NCBI GenBank assembly: GCA_034359265.1
Contig: CP136898.1
Span: 6,140,501 to 6,204,500 of the forward strand
Direction of reading: 5' to 3'
DNA length: 64,000 nt
DNA from: Canna indica
Taxonomy: Eukaryota > Streptophyta > Magnoliopsida > Zingiberales > Cannaceae
Numbering within the stretch: position 1 is the first letter of the stretch; each line of letters begins with the position of its first letter. Shown here piece after piece: positions 1 through 13,047 of this stretch. The notes below the pieces were generated by a model that saw only the letters and a program-made list of their open reading frames with translations, was not told the origin of the DNA and searched no databases. Both the position numbers and the translations under genes were made by a program.

Positions 1-1772
1 AGCTATTTATCTGCACAAATCAGAGAAAAACTAGTGGATAACTTGAAGCATCAAAAGTTGCAGGGTTAATCCAATGCAAGAGAGGGAATGATTAGGCATC
101 TGGGTTTGAGACTCCTTATTAAGTATTTAAGTAGGACATTGAGAAGACAAATATGGCACTAATATCAATCTAACAACTAAGAACAGCTAAAGTAGTTTCA
201 GAATGATTGAAAATCAACTTGATAAACTTCATTACAAGATGAACTAAACTTTGAGAATAAAAAAAAATGATATCAACCTGCAGAGTCTACGGTTTGATGC
301 AGGCTCCCCGAACTAGTTTCATTTTCTCACAGCGGCAATGCAAATGTAGAGCTGAGGCTAATTCACAGAGCAAGAGTTACAGGCTGCATTCTGCTGAGAA
401 ATTTCTTCTCTAGCAATTGGAATATTTCAGTTCGTGTCCATATGACTGTGACAATATGTATTCCCCTATCACCAAAATTCACAACCATCAGTTACACACA
501 ATGCATTAGGAATGTTTATCAGAAACAAACACATCACAACAAATGCTGAAGGTGGAATATTGACACTAATGCAGATATATTTGCATCATCTTTAGTGTAA
601 GTTTAACAGCTGAAACATAGTGCAAATAGAGGAAGTTCTTATAGTGTAAGTTTAACAGCTGAAACATAGTGCAAATAGAGGAACCAATTGCGTCTCCATT
701 GCCTTCCTCTTCTCAACCGTGCAGCTTGAATGGTAAGATGTGCAGTTACTGAACAAGAGATGCAAAAGAAGGAGTGAACCTATCCGCAGAGAAAGATGCC
801 AAGTTTGCATATGCATATGACACAATCAAAGATAACATTCATCCACCATAAAATGGTGGTGACTGGTGAAGACAAAGTACAGTATTTCCGTAAATTAATA
901 GCTTTCAAACCATTCTTACGGAGTTCTAAAAGAGGAGGTTGCTCAAAATTTAGGGTTCCAAGGACGGGGAAATCCAAAAAAGATACAAGCCAAATTAATA
1001 GGGTTTTGAGCATTAAGCAAGGAGAAGATCAATGTATAGGGTCTGGGGTTTTGTTAGGGTTTTTATTTCGTTTGCTAATTATCCAGAAGCGAAGAGGATT
1101 GACGCTTACTTCCGCTTGCCGAGCTCGTCGGCTTTGTGACCGGAGGTGGATAGGGAATTTGCAGACGCGGGGGCCTGAGGAAGAACTCAACTGAGAAGAA
1201 TTCTCGAGAGCCAATCGCCGTCGCTGGCGCCGCAGAAGCGCAAGGCAATGGTCTGTCTCCGGTGATGAGAGAAGAGGCCGAGGCGGTGGGAGATGAATTC
1301 ATTGTTGACGATGGGATGAGTAATGAGTTGAACTCGATCTCCACCACGTCGATGACCATGGCAGCCACCTCCGCCTGCAGTAAACGGACACGGCCACACT
1401 TACGCCCTTCTTCCGCCGCTCGTCTGCCATAACGGCCGCGCCGCCGCCAAGACCTCTGCCCCCATCTATCCACTCGTCGCCTTCACTTCGTCTGTAGTAC
1501 AAACGACGATTTCTCTCGTTTCTTTATCTTAAGACCTCATTCCAAACTCAAACTCCATCACCGTTGATTGTCTCATCTCGCAACCCCAACCGCTCGATTT
1601 CTGGCCAGCCAATTCTCTGGCGTCGGTTTTAGTTGCATCGTTGCCGAATGACGCTTCTGTTAAAATAAGATTTCGTCGTATTCGATCGATTTCGATAGCA
1701 CATGGCGGTCCATGATTCCTCTTTAAACCACCAACCGTCAGCGACAAGGCCATCGATTCCACCGGCGCCGTC
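1..1772. other. Upstream region without a recognised gene
   Basis: The first kilobase is AT-rich and carries no recognisable coding signal. From about 1090 to 1760 the sequence becomes GC-rich and is open in several frames on both strands (for example 1075-1473 on the minus strand), but none of these translations resembles a family I know. It may hold the promoter and 5' UTR of the cyclase gene, or the first exon of a divergent minus-strand gene that continues left of the window. Confidence 0.4.
593..683. repeat. Tandem duplication, about 49 bp x 2
   Basis: A block containing TTTAACAGCTGAAACATAG is present twice in direct orientation, offset by about 49 bases, with a near-identical core. It looks like a recent local slippage or repair duplication. 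There is no sign of function. Confidence 0.85.
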
Positions 1773-4700
1773 ATGATCCTGATCCTCTTCCTCCTCCTCC
1801 TCACGCTCCACATCGCCTCGCCGGCCGTCGCATCGACTCATCCAGTGGGGGCGGACAGCGGCAGCGCGGAGGATCTAGTGGTGGTACGAAGGGAGGAGTA
1901 CGACGGCGGGAGGATCATAGACATCACCCATGCGTACCACGAGGACTTGCCGATGGGGGGATCGGACGAGGGGCTCGGCCGCTTCCTCTGGCTCACCCAG
2001 TCCATGAAGAACGGCTCCCTCGCCAACGTCTCCGAGATGAAGTTTTCGGTCCACTCCGGCACCCACGTCGACGCCCCTGGCCACCTCTTCCAGCACTACT
2101 TCGACGCCGGCTTCGACGTGGACGCCCTCGACCTAGGTGTCCTCAATGGTATCCAGTTTTGATGGTTCCTCGTTGAGTTCATTCTGATCGTTGACTTAAT
2201 TTTCATCTCTTCTTGGTTGTTGGTTCGAAATTGAACAAACAAGATGGAGGATTCATCCTTTCTGAATCGAGAGAAAATTGACCTGAAAAAACATACTTTT
2301 TAAACTCCACTAAGAAAGTGAAGATGATTGTGTATTCATTTGCATATCATTTGCATATTGTGGATATTAGAACTACTTTACCAAGCACTTTGAAGAACAT
2401 GATTGTTTTCTAACTTGTACCAACTTCAGCTCGTTGATTAATAATCCAACGTTGAGTAAGAGCATCTTGCTTATATACCATTGACTAAGATCAATCTGCA
2501 CTTTCCATTTCCAAGCACTTTCTGTATTATTGCCTTGTCTATTCAAGTTCTACAACTGCAATTACTCATGAACCATTAGTATATAGCAGATATCTTTTTT
2601 TATGAAACTATATATTTGACATTTTCATTGTTGCTATAGATCTTTGCCTTACTGTGACAGTTACTTTTATTTTTGCAGGTCCAACATTGTTAGTGGATAT
2701 TCCAAGAGATAAGAACATAACAGGTGAAAACTGCTTGTTGAGTTCATAGTGCTCGAAGAAAATTATTATCAATGATCTTTTCATCTTTTATATTTCATAG
2801 TATTTAACTGAAATGTGCTAGCAATTGAGTGGGCACTTGCTTTTATCATGCTGATACTTAGGTCGGAGGTAAAATGGTAGAATAACTAGGTGGTTTCTCA
2901 TGTTTGGTTATTTGCACGGAGATATGCTGTTTCTGTTATCAGGTGGGATACATCTTATGTTCACACATTCATTCCAATAAAAAGAAAACAAAGAAAAAAG
3001 GGAATTTTGAACCGCCGCACCTGATCTCATCCCAAGCCAAAAAAGGAGAACGATTGTAGTTTGTTTGATATTTACTCAATTCTTCGGGATTCATTAGGCT
3101 CTTAGCACAATGGAAAATGAAGTTCAACTCTTGTCTAAGTGTTGTGGGATTAGGGAAGGCTTAGTTTCCTTTCACTATTCTTCCTTGTACCACAACACTG
3201 AGTATCTTACAAAACAAACAGTCCCTTTTTTGTTTCTGGAGTCCTCAGCATATGCTAATTACATCCTGTCTGGTCTGTCCAGCAGCATATCAATGAACAC
3301 TTATATGCTTATGAAGGAGTCATTTGATTAAATGAATTCGTGCTCATAACATGGTAGTTGTTACTGACTTTATATGAAAAATTAACTGCATCTTGAACGC
3401 GTTGGAGTTCGGAATAATTATTCAGATAGAAAACACTTCTGCTACTTCTCTTACAATATCCATGCCATTCCTAAGCGCCATGACAAGATACGATGTGGAA
3501 AATATGACTTTCATTTTATATGCAGCTGAGGTAATGGAATCCCTGCATATTCCTAGAGGAGTTAGTCGTGTGCTTTTCAGGACACTAAACACTGACAGGT
3601 TCGTTGATACATATGATCCATGAAGTTGTCCTTCTCTATGCTAGTTTGTCATTAATTCATGGAACATTGTTCTGTTGTGTTTCTTTTACTATAAAGGCTG
3701 AACATATTCATTGTTCTGCTTGTTACCATTAATTTTTTGCTTATACATATTCAAAATAATATTTTGGAGGTCACTAAGGAATGCTGTGTCAGTTTTAAAC
3801 TTACTGAGGTCTGTAGATCTTTTTATAACCTGATTATTTGCTCCTATAATCTGGCAAGTTGGTCTATGGGCATCTTTTCTTGTCTCTCCTCTTCTTTTCC
3901 CTTGTAAACCTTTTTAACTATTCTAAAAGTTTACAGAGGTTTTACTTCTCCAACAAAAAGAATGCTGTCTATCTCAATGCTGTACCTCATAGTTGAATGT
4001 TCTTAGACATGGGATAATATTTTAGTTAATAAAACTATCTCATGGAGTGCACAAACATAGTCACTACAAATAACGCTAGTTATGAGGTAAGGTGCCTGAG
4101 AAGTTTCAGGGGCCATTCACTCCCTTGTGAACGAGCCATTCAGACGAAAACAACAATGCATAACTCACATACAAGATGTTATTCTTTGATGGAAATATTA
4201 CTTTTTAGAGCTTGCCACACATTTAGTTAAGTATGTCATCTTCAGCGATGATGTCTCATAACATTTGAACAAAACAGCACCTCCATTATGAGTGGATGCA
4301 ATTTGTTAGAAGTAATTGAATCCATTTTCAGGAAACTTATGTGGAAAAAGGAGTTTGATTTTAGCTTTGTTGGATTCATGGAGGATGGTGCCCAGTGGCT
4401 GGTTGATAACACTGATATCAAACTTGTTGGTGAGTAGCAATATCTTTTGACTGCATATTATAAAGTTATTTGTACTTCAGATGTGTCCTTCACTGATGGC
4501 TGATAGTTCATGACACAATAAGATACATGCAATGTGCAATTAACATTTTGAGTTGACTGGCAAACCATCTATTGGATAATTTGAGGCTTTTGATATGTTA
4601 AGTCTGCTTAGGATAAACATATTTAGTTGTAAAATAACCTTGTATTACTCTGTCAAATTGTTCTCTTTACCTTTTTTTTATGAAGAATCAAAATTTTCAG

Positions 4701-5448
4701 TGATTTAATTGTTGGTCACCACCATTTCTCTTTTGTTTCACCTTTGCTAGGAATTGACTATCTCTCGGTTGCTGCCTTTGATGATTTGATCCCTTCTCAT
4801 CTGGTTTTTCTCGAAAGACGGGCAAGTGATTCTTCTTGACAATTTCACTTTACATGTCACTATTATTCTTAGTAAACATGCTTTTTCTTGCATATTTGGA
4901 GAACATTAAAAAGATAAACTCATGATTATTTCTCATCTGCCCATTACCACTGCTGCTCTCCATACTTCTGTGAACGCCGCATGGTTGTATGGGTCTTTTA
5001 AAAATTATGTTAACATAGCATATTGAACCTTATTCGAGATCTATGCCCTTGCAAAAGTGGACAAGACAACTATTTGGTGTATTGAAGAACAATGACAATT
5101 TAGATATTTTATAAATAGGTTTATATTTTTAAAATAGTTAATCACCATGATTAGAAATTATTATTAACTTGAATCTATGGATTACAATTTACTATTATGA
5201 TTATAGTGTCTCATGTGAAAGATTCGGAAGAATACATGTGTACTTAGCCATAAATTCAATTAAAGACAATACTAAATCATGTTTGTGATATTGGTTCTTA
5301 GTTTCTTTTTTTTCTCTTTCAGGACATCATAATTGTGGAATCCTTAAAATTAGACAACATAATGGCTGGGCTGTACTCTTTGCACTGCTTGCCTCTTAGG
5401 CTACGAGGTGCCGAAGGATCACCAGTAAGGTGTATTCTTATCAAGTAA
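1773..5448 (+). CDS. Cyclase family protein (kynurenine formamidase-like), six exons
   Basis: Predicted exons are 1773-2148, 2679-2723, 3526-3598, 4332-4429, 4751-4821 and 5323-5448, joining in one frame to about 262 residues, the usual length for plant CYCLASE proteins. Residues 1-21 form a hydrophobic signal peptide, which predicts secretion. The metal-binding signature [11 protein letters not shown] is at residues 94-104, with H94, H98, D100 and H104 as the likely ligands. The C-terminal half contains [12 protein letters not shown] and the ending [20 protein letters not shown], both typical of the family. The fold is that of bacterial N-formylkynurenine formamidases; plant members are linked to stress and cell-death control, and their substrate is unsettled. 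Intron 5 appears to use a GC donor (4822-4823). No alternative start is needed: the ATG at 1773 precedes the signal peptide directly. Confidence 0.9.
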
Positions 5449-5835
5449 AAGTAGTCATGGAACATGTTGGGAGCAGAACTCTCTTCTCTAGTTGTGTTGT
5501 TAATTGCAGGACAAGGGTCCACTTTTTCTATCAAGTGTGCCTATATATTGAAGAAGTCACAAGACTGTAATCTCCCAAATCACCTGATCGCTTTATTATG
5601 CGATTGAATGTCTTCATCCAGGATCACAATCGAATCGAAATATACTAATTTCACTTTGACATGCTCCTCTATCGAAGTTAATGAGCGTCCTTTCATAACT
5701 CTTGAATATATTACAAGATTCTATTGCTAAAAAAAAAAAAAATGCTTGATAAGCGTCAAATTTGCATAGCTCAGACCATCAGTAGTCTTATAGTGTAGCG
5801 CAGGTTAATGGTCCGCAGTTGATTAGAATAGCACT

Positions 5836-6029
5836 CAGGACGGAGCCATATGGAGGAGAACAAATTTTAGTTTGTCTCGTTGTATAGAAGAAAAAGTTAA
5901 ATTTACACTCCTTATATATAATATTTGTCTCCCTCAATTTATATTTTGCCCTCTTTATTTATATTTTGCTTTTTATTTTGAAAAAAAATTAAAAATTTAA
6001 CCCCCTCTTGATTTCTGGCTTCGCCCATG
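5836..6029. mobile_element. Degenerate hAT-type MITE
   Basis: The left end CAGGACGGAGCCAT and the inverse of the right end (CATGGGCGAAGCCAG) are imperfect terminal inverted repeats of the CAGNGGCGGAGCCAG type. Flanking octamers ATAGCACT and ATAACGCT agree at 6 of 8 positions. The interior resembles the better preserved element at 44503-44709, including a pyrimidine-rich stretch before the right end. Confidence 0.45.
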
Positions 6030-6393
6030 AATAACGCTTAATCAAATGAAATTAATTCTATTCTATTCTATTATCATCTGCCGTCCTGCCGAGTCTGAGA
6101 GAATTTTGAAATTAAAGCAAAGTACGGAATTCAGATTAATATGAATTTCTCAATTAACATATTGTTCTAAAAGAACGTTTCGGAACAATGAATAACTTTT
6201 AGGGTCCGTTTGTTTTGCAAACTGTCTAGTAAAAAACAAGACTAATTGGTACAATATAAGATTGTACATGAAAGCATAAGAAATAATCTCATGTTCGTTT
6301 CGCACGGTACTGAACATCAATTTTAGTATTATCTTGTGTTCGTTTTGTATTATCACAACACATGACAAGATAATTTAATAAAAATAGCATTTG

Positions 6394-6394
<1 letters not shown>

Positions 6395-6443
<49 letters not shown>
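6395..6443. repeat. (ATT)n microsatellite
   Basis: An uninterrupted run of ATT units, about 49 bases, in intergenic AT-rich DNA. Confidence 0.95.
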
Positions 6444-6445
<2 letters not shown>

Positions 6446-6649
6446 ATAATGATTATAAATTTAATTAATATATTCTATTACAATTATATCACAAATAGAT
6501 TAATTAATTAATATATTGTGACATGAAGGTTGTGGCATCATCGACGACGCGGCCACACCGTCTCACATGCTAATATAGTTAGTATACCTGATTACATAGT
6601 AAATATACATAATCATAGTGTTTTATTTGACTAAAGAATAATTTTAATC

Positions 6650-6960
6650 CAAATGTTATATATATAAATGTTATCAAAATATATTATCTTTTAATCTAAA
6701 TATACTCTATCTAAACATAGATATATAGTCAGTTTCTATCAAAATACACTCTCTTTAAGTCTAAATATACTCTCTTTTAATCTAAATATTATGCACCCTA
6801 ATTTTCTTTAAGTCCACTTTTCTATCTAAATATACTTTATTTTGATTCAAATATATTCTCTTTAACTATATAAATATACTCATTTTCAATCAAAATATAC
6901 TCTTTTTTAATTCATATATTCTCTCTTTAAATGTAAATATACTCATTTTGAAAAAAATCG
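6650..6960. repeat. Degenerate AT-rich tandem repeat
   Basis: Variants of the motif AAATATACTCTCTTTTAATC recur roughly every 20-30 bases, about ten times. Divergence between copies is high, so this is an old minisatellite. It has no coding potential. Confidence 0.6.
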
Positions 6961-7440
6961 AACATTCTTAAAATTGTTTTACATATATTGAAAATATATA
7001 TAAAAAAGACTATTATTATCAATTTCAATCTTGTACCAAAATATTTCAATCTTGTACCAAAATAATAAGCTCTTGTTACTCCAAATTAGAATAACAAAAA
7101 AATAGACTAATGTACCGTAAAAAAACATTACTCTTGTCCTATTCATGATTTATTTTTGCAAATAATTCGTTGTCATGTATTATATCTTAAAATTATACGA
7201 ATAGAAATGACCCTTAGTTTCATTTTATTATTATATCTTCCTTTAAAATGACTACTGTAGTTGTTATGAATCTACTACAATTCTTAACTGAACAAAGAAA
7301 TTTTGATATGGTCTGGCTTGTGCAAAATTTTATTCAATTTCATTTAAAAAGTTAAAAAGAAAATGTTCTGTTCAATCAGAATTAGTGCGGTTTGAACCCA
7401 TTGTATCTATTGGAGATAGAAAAAAAACCTACTTCTAAGT

Positions 7441-9480
7441 TTACAAATCACACCATATATCATTCAATTAGAATTAGTACGGTTGGAACCCATTGCATCA
7501 TCTTTCGCGCCTGCTATATGTACCAACGTATTCTCAGAAGCAGAACACAATCTGTCTAGGCCAATGCGATTAGAGAGAAGTATGAGTCCAAGAGCAACCA
7601 ACCAAAAAAACTCTAACATGCCACAAAAAGATGGCTGTACGACCCATAAAAGAAAAACATAAACGCAGGTCTTACAAGAAGGCATTTCAGTTCGTGATCG
7701 AAACAGTCGACATGCCAACACAGAATTAACAAGGACCCATAATAGTCTTTGAATTAATACCAAACCATGATGCCAGTGAGTATTGATAGTAGAGTCCCGT
7801 GGTGGATGGCTGCTCCGTGCTCAGTGCATATAAGGGTTTGTCTGCCTGATAAGAAATAAAACAATATTCAGTGAATATGGTTGAAGAGAGTTAAATATAT
7901 AAGCAATTCACAGATTCCAACATATCTTCGTCTGTGTCCACAAAATTTCGCTTAACCATGCACAAAACAACCATTTAAATGTGAAAACGGTTTATTGACC
8001 TCATAAGTATGCAAAAATTGTAATCCAACATGTTATACTAAGAACTGTGACCGGCACACTACTAAGCATTTCAACATTTTCCAACAGATCATTTTAGTCA
8101 GACAACTTGAATTCTGTCAACAAAATTTCGCATGAATATGCACAATACAAACACTTCAATGGTTAAAAAGGATTATCACCCTTTTTAAGTATGCAAAAAC
8201 CACAATCCAACATTTTAAGTTAAATACAAACTCACAAATGGTAACATACAATTATGACTGGAAGTATTTTCACAAAAGCTAACAAGCAAACCTATTCATT
8301 AGGTATCCAAGCATTTGTTGGAAAAAAAACTAACATATCACTGATTTTTCCACTTGTGGATTCCCAACATATCACAGACAACCGTGGCTGTACAGACAAG
8401 CCAACACATCCTTGAGTATAATTGATATTGGCTGAGAAAGCAGCCAAATGAATGAACAGGAGGGAAGAAATAAGTTTAAACCTGCAATGCAAAACACTAC
8501 ACCATGATCTTTTCCATTCTAGGAATACTTCAGTAGAAAGGTTTGTGAAAGAATTGCTACTTCAGTAGAAAGGTTTGTGAAAGCATCTTTGTTGATGGCT
8601 AAATCAGCATTCGAGGCCAGCTAGTAGCAACAGATATAAACCGGCTTTGGCTCATTTCTGCAGGAAACTACCAGCATCTCTTGCTAAGCAATTGAACAGT
8701 CACAGCCTAGCAAATGCAGTCATGCCATCAGGCTTGGCTGTAAACAGCATACTGGTTTACCATTCCACTGTCTTGGTGTACGCCACTTTGTTCTATGCTG
8801 TTACTGTCATATGTGGGTATTGTATGTCAATAAGAGACCTAAAATGCCGGTCTTTTGCCTAGTGCAAGGAATAGGTCTGCACAGGGAAAGTACCTCCACT
8901 ACTTTAAAGGAACTGAGGCATGCTACACCAGCACCCACCTTCTAGTACCCAGCATGCTCCCGATACCCACTTTCCAATTTTTTGGATGCTCAAAGCCAGA
9001 CCCCAACAAGGGCAGAGATGATAATCCCAGCAAGTCAAGCCCCAACTTAAGAGAGAACCAGATGCCAATCAAGCCAAGCATCAAAGCTCCACCCAGCAAG
9101 GCCAAAGCACAAACCCAGTTAGACCAGGCCACCCCTCCTACCCTACCAACATTACTCCTCAAGCATTCAAAGGATCCACGGTTTCCTATATGAGGTGACC
9201 AACAATCAAAATGTAAAATTGATTCAAAGTTTCAAACTGTTAAATTCAACCACTCTCGGAGTCATCAAGTATCGTCCACAATCTGCACAGGCACTCACCA
9301 GCTCCATCCGCTGGAATATGCAGCTCCATGTCTACTGCACAGTACCCAGTTGTGGACTCCACCCATTGGAATATGCAAAACGTCAGCCTAGCTGCATGGC
9401 ATGTACAAGATGCAGTTCAAATATGTGGACTGACTATATAAGCAGCAGCCACATTCCCCATATATTGACCGTGTAATCAA
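7441..9480. other. Spacer with direct duplications and unidentified open frames
   Basis: No gene family is recognised. A diverged segment of about 120 bp is duplicated at an offset of 180 bp (about 7930-8050 and 8110-8225, aligned on CAAAATTTCG). A block of about 30 bp built on TACTTCAGTAGAAAGGTTTG is tandemly doubled near 8523-8583. The interval 8855-9193 is open on both strands: the minus frame 8923-9162 reads as two hydrophobic segments and the plus frame is rich in proline and lysine. Either could be an exon or chance; I cannot link them to neighbouring splice sites. Confidence 0.4.
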
Positions 9481-10377
9481 TATGGAGCAACTATTACTCT
9501 AGTTGGAGCCTAATTAAATAGGAATACTCATTAATCAGTTCAAACCGATTTACTAAAACATTATTTTTCACTTACTAGTTACTTCTACCTACAATAACAT
9601 TAGTCTCTTGCAATTTATTAACTGAATACCTAACTACCACATATATTATACTTTTATGAATAAAACTAAATCACTTGCAAATGGAGATTGCATATGCAAC
9701 CGCAATGTTGCATAACACACTTTGCAAGCATGCGCTTTTTAAAACCTTAACTCAACCATTCTTATTTTTATAGGCACCAATGACAAGCAATCACTTTTTG
9801 TCCCCATGTACATATCTCTCCGTGTAAGGTAGACATGTATGTCATCTAAAGATACACATGTACACCTTCTGAACATATGACGAGTATACAATATAGTAAG
9901 ACATGAGCTGGGCAATCAATAAGATCCAACGCCAATGACAACACATATTAGGAACTAAATAAATAATCCACAAATCTAAAAACTCATACAATAAGCAAGA
10001 GCTAAGTTGTGCCTTCGTCTTACTAGACTAAGATTAACAAAATTGATGGATTTAAGAACAAAAAGTATCATTTAAGTCAAGTGAGTGATCATCTTCAGAA
10101 TTCATCCAGTAACTGTCTATTAGTATGATGGCATGACACCTAACAGATGTAATTGGTAGTGTGAGATTCAAGGTTTGCATCAGTTCATACATTGGCCAAT
10201 TAGACATACATACAACACTACCACTAAGATCCACTTTATTCAAGTACAATGATCTTTGGACAATGACCTTCACAAGAGAGAAATGATAAGCACACAATAA
10301 AATGTATCAAGTATTAGTTCAAGTAGCTGCCAGTACTTACACAACAGAAACCATGAGAGAGAATATAACCAACTCTG
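9481..10377. other. Intergenic, nothing recognised
   Basis: AT-rich sequence without convincing coding frames, terminal repeats or RNA signatures. The part nearest 10378 is probably the 3' UTR of the reticulon gene. Confidence 0.5.
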
Positions 10378-11382
10378 TTACTGAATCTTCTTTTCTTTAG
10401 TAGTTTGTGCTTGTACTCTGCTTAACACGGTTCCATACTGCTTCATGACCACATTATGCGCCACGCCAAGCTTTTCATCGATATGATCTTGATACTTATC
10501 ATAAATAGAAGGAATGGTAATTGCCAGAATAACTCCTGCAAATATATCTCGACTATTACCAGCAAGTGAATGCAAACAGACATGATTTGGATTGCACTAC
10601 AATTTTTTGTATAACTTACCTACGTAAAGCAGGGTAAGGAAATTGAACAAACTGCCAATGTAGGAGACAAGCCACAGACTCAAAATAACCTATGGAATGA
10701 GAGATGGTAGAGAAATCACCAGAGAGAAAGACAAGTTAGACAAGTAACAAATAAACATTCTTGGATCATGCAACAAAGTGCAAGATGAGCACCTGAAGGA
10801 AACGTTTCCTATCTCTCTTGATTGCTATGTCGTGCCCAATAGCCAAGACCCGATTGATCCACACTCGCGCAGAGTCGGCAGCCTTACTGACGACCTCATC
10901 GGAAACCTCGAGATTAGGAAGGGGCGGAAGAGGTCTGAGAATCCACAGATGTTTCACAACTTAGCAAAGAAGCTAGATCATAAATAAATAGGCCATCAAC
11001 CGCGAACCTGTTGAGGAGCAAAGCAGATTTGGCCCAAAAGAAGAGGATGACGACGAGTAGGAGGACGGCATTCGCCAAGACGGACAAGAAGTTGTATCCG
11101 GCCAGCTCGAAGAGGAACCAGACCGTCGTGGCACCGGCAGCCGCGAGGATCGCCGCGTTCCTCCGCCTCCACAGGAGCACATCGGCGACTGGACCGAGCA
11201 AGAATCATCCAATCAACGACTGACAACAACAAGAAGAAATAATCTAGGGTGAGAGAGGGAGAGGCAGAACCTGCGCCGCCGCCGAGGGCACGGTGCACCG
11301 ATCGCCGGATCTGGAGCGAGGAGGACGCGGACGGAGGCACCTCCGGAACCGAGGGGCGGTCGGGATCTTGCGCGGCGGACAT
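10378..11382 (-). CDS. Reticulon-like protein, five exons
   Basis: In coding order the exons are 11382-11271, 11188-11008, 10934-10793, 10689-10620 and 10535-10378. They join in frame to about 220 residues. The reticulon homology domain begins at ADVLLWRRRN, the hallmark of plant RTNLB proteins, and has two long hydrophobic hairpins: one in exon 2 (through FELAGYNFLSVLANAVLLLV) and one spanning exons 4-5 (from VILSLWLVSYIGSFFNFLTL through ITIPSIY). A hydrophilic loop with VSDEVVSKAADSARVWINR lies between them. Family knowledge says these wedge-like hairpins curve tubular ER membrane. The serine/proline-rich N-terminus is short, as in small RTNLB members. The C-terminus (KEKKIQ) is lysine-rich but is not a canonical KKXX signal. 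A CT microsatellite sits just upstream of the start. Confidence 0.92.
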
Positions 11383-11447
11383 CGTCTTCTAGGGTTTTGT
11401 TTCGATTGGGAGAGATGGAGAGGATTCAAAAGAAAAGAAACGGTCTC

Positions 11448-11451
<4 letters not shown>

Positions 11452-11484
<33 letters not shown>
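11452..11484. repeat. (CT)n microsatellite in the reticulon 5' UTR
   Basis: A run of CT dinucleotides begins about 70 bases upstream of the reticulon ATG (GA repeat on its coding strand). GA/CT tracts are common in plant core promoters and 5' UTRs, so a regulatory role is possible but not shown. Confidence 0.9.
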
Positions 11485-11487
<3 letters not shown>

Positions 11488-12378
11488 CTCCTTGAAGTTT
11501 ATTTTAATAGTTCGATGAAAAACGTTGACATCGAGTAGATTATGAACGATGAACAAATTAATTAAACGAGGTAGAGCGATAGGGGAAAAAATTGGTTCGC
11601 ACAATATAGGCACATGTGGTAACATTATGTTACGCCTGTGGTAATAGATCGGCCGGCTCGGGCTATCGGGTCGGTTCAGCCCGACACCAAAATAACTTAC
11701 GCTTGGCACAGCCTGTTAATTTTTTGGGCTTGAGATCTTGAGCTAGGCACAATACGAAAAATAGAACAGGCTGCTCAATATGGCACAATAGCACGATGAC
11801 AAAAAAAATGTGTGAATCATATATATCAAGGTAATTTCATTATTTGGCCTGCAGCGCTCGATCCCATCTCGAGGCTCGGGCGTCACGACGCTACTCGTCG
11901 TCGAGCTAACTAGGGGCCAATCAGGGTGAATTCAAATTGACTAATTGACCTCCCGATCACATAAACAAGACGCCCTTGCCCCGGACATGTCGTCCTCCTT
12001 TCACAAGAACAGGAGAGTTCTTGTGTTTAGGAGTGGCAATTGAAATTAATTAATCCTGAATAATCGGTTAATCAAATCACAAAAATTTAATTTTAGATAA
12101 TGAATTTCCAGTTTAATTTTGATTTCGGTTAGTAAAATTCAAAAACAAATTTTAATCAGTTCGATTCCTATTATCTAGTCGTGGATAACCAATAACTGAA
12201 ACCCAAGGGTAGCCCAAACGATATTGTGATCTAAGGCGAAATCTTAAGATAATATCTTTTGGGCCTAATGGACGGGCCGTCCTTGGACTGTTGGTCTTAA
12301 TTGAAGATAGCATGAGTTTTTGCTCTTTTAATTTTTTTTTCTTTTTTTCAATTGATGAATATAACAATATGTTCAAAT
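11485..12378. other. Intergenic with transposon remnants
   Basis: GC-rich fragments such as GGCCGGCTCGGG (about 11650) resemble the CGGGC-rich interiors of the non-autonomous elements elsewhere in this window. A possible hAT terminus, TAGGAGTGGCAATTG, is near 12030. No gene is seen. Confidence 0.4.
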
Positions 12379-12757
12379 TAGGGGTGTGCATGAGTATTGG
12401 ATAAATTCGGAACCGACTATAACCTACTCGATCAGGTAGATTCTGAATATACCTGAATTAAATTCAGGTAGGATCCGGGATAAAATTTAAGGAACCAACT
12501 AAAATCGGTTCCGGGTCCAACACATTGGGTACCCGAAATCAGAACTGTAATCAGAATCGGTATCCGAAACCTGTAAAAGAACAAGTTCCAACAAGGTACC
12601 TGAAATCTATCATTTACAGGTTCCAATAGGGTACCTAGAACTTGTACTACACTACAGGTTCCGGATAGGGTCAGAGTCCAAAACCTAGGAATCGATCCTA
12701 TACATGTAGGATTCGGGTATCATGAAAAATACAAGATACCCAGATCTGCTCACCCTA
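12379..12757. mobile_element. Non-autonomous hAT-like element
   Basis: The left end TAGGGGTGTGCATGAGT and the inverse of the right end (TAGGGTGAGCAGATC) form imperfect inverted repeats with the TAGGG-type hAT start. Flanking octamers GTTCAAAT and GTCAAAAT match at 6 of 8 positions. The interior repeats short GGAACC/GGTTCC motifs and has no open frame of note. Confidence 0.6.
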
Positions 12758-13047
12758 GTCAAAATTCAAATATATATTTAATTTATTTGACAAGAAGACG
12801 CGTGCATGCATTTGTTCTACCTAATTAGCTTTAATTGGCAGTTAACGTTCAATTAGTCAAAAGAATTTTTTTCGATAAAATAAATCAATAAAATTAATTA
12901 GGATTATTTTTAGTTGATAGGGGAATAATGCGATATTAAGAAAAAGTGAATAAAAAATTAGGTTGGTCGAGAGAAAATATAATAAAGTGGAAAATTGATA
13001 AAGTAATAGTTGACTAATTAATAAAAATAAGAGAGAAATAATATTAA
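12758..13047. other. Short AT-rich spacer
   Basis: Nothing recognisable between the hAT-like element and the CACTA-type MITE. Confidence 0.5.

Larger units (their letters stand above)
5449..7440. other. AT-rich intergenic spacer with simple repeats
   Basis: No gene is visible. The interval holds a degenerate hAT-like MITE, an (ATT)n microsatellite, a stretch of degenerate AT-rich repeats (6650-6960) and a 23-bp direct repeat at 7022-7067 built on CAATCTTGTACCAAAATA. Confidence 0.6.

Noticed and set aside
7380..7500. Possible tRNA remnants around GGTTTGAACCC and GGTTGGAACCC
   Set aside because: Only a T-arm-like string is present; no acceptor stem, D-arm or anticodon arm can be formed.
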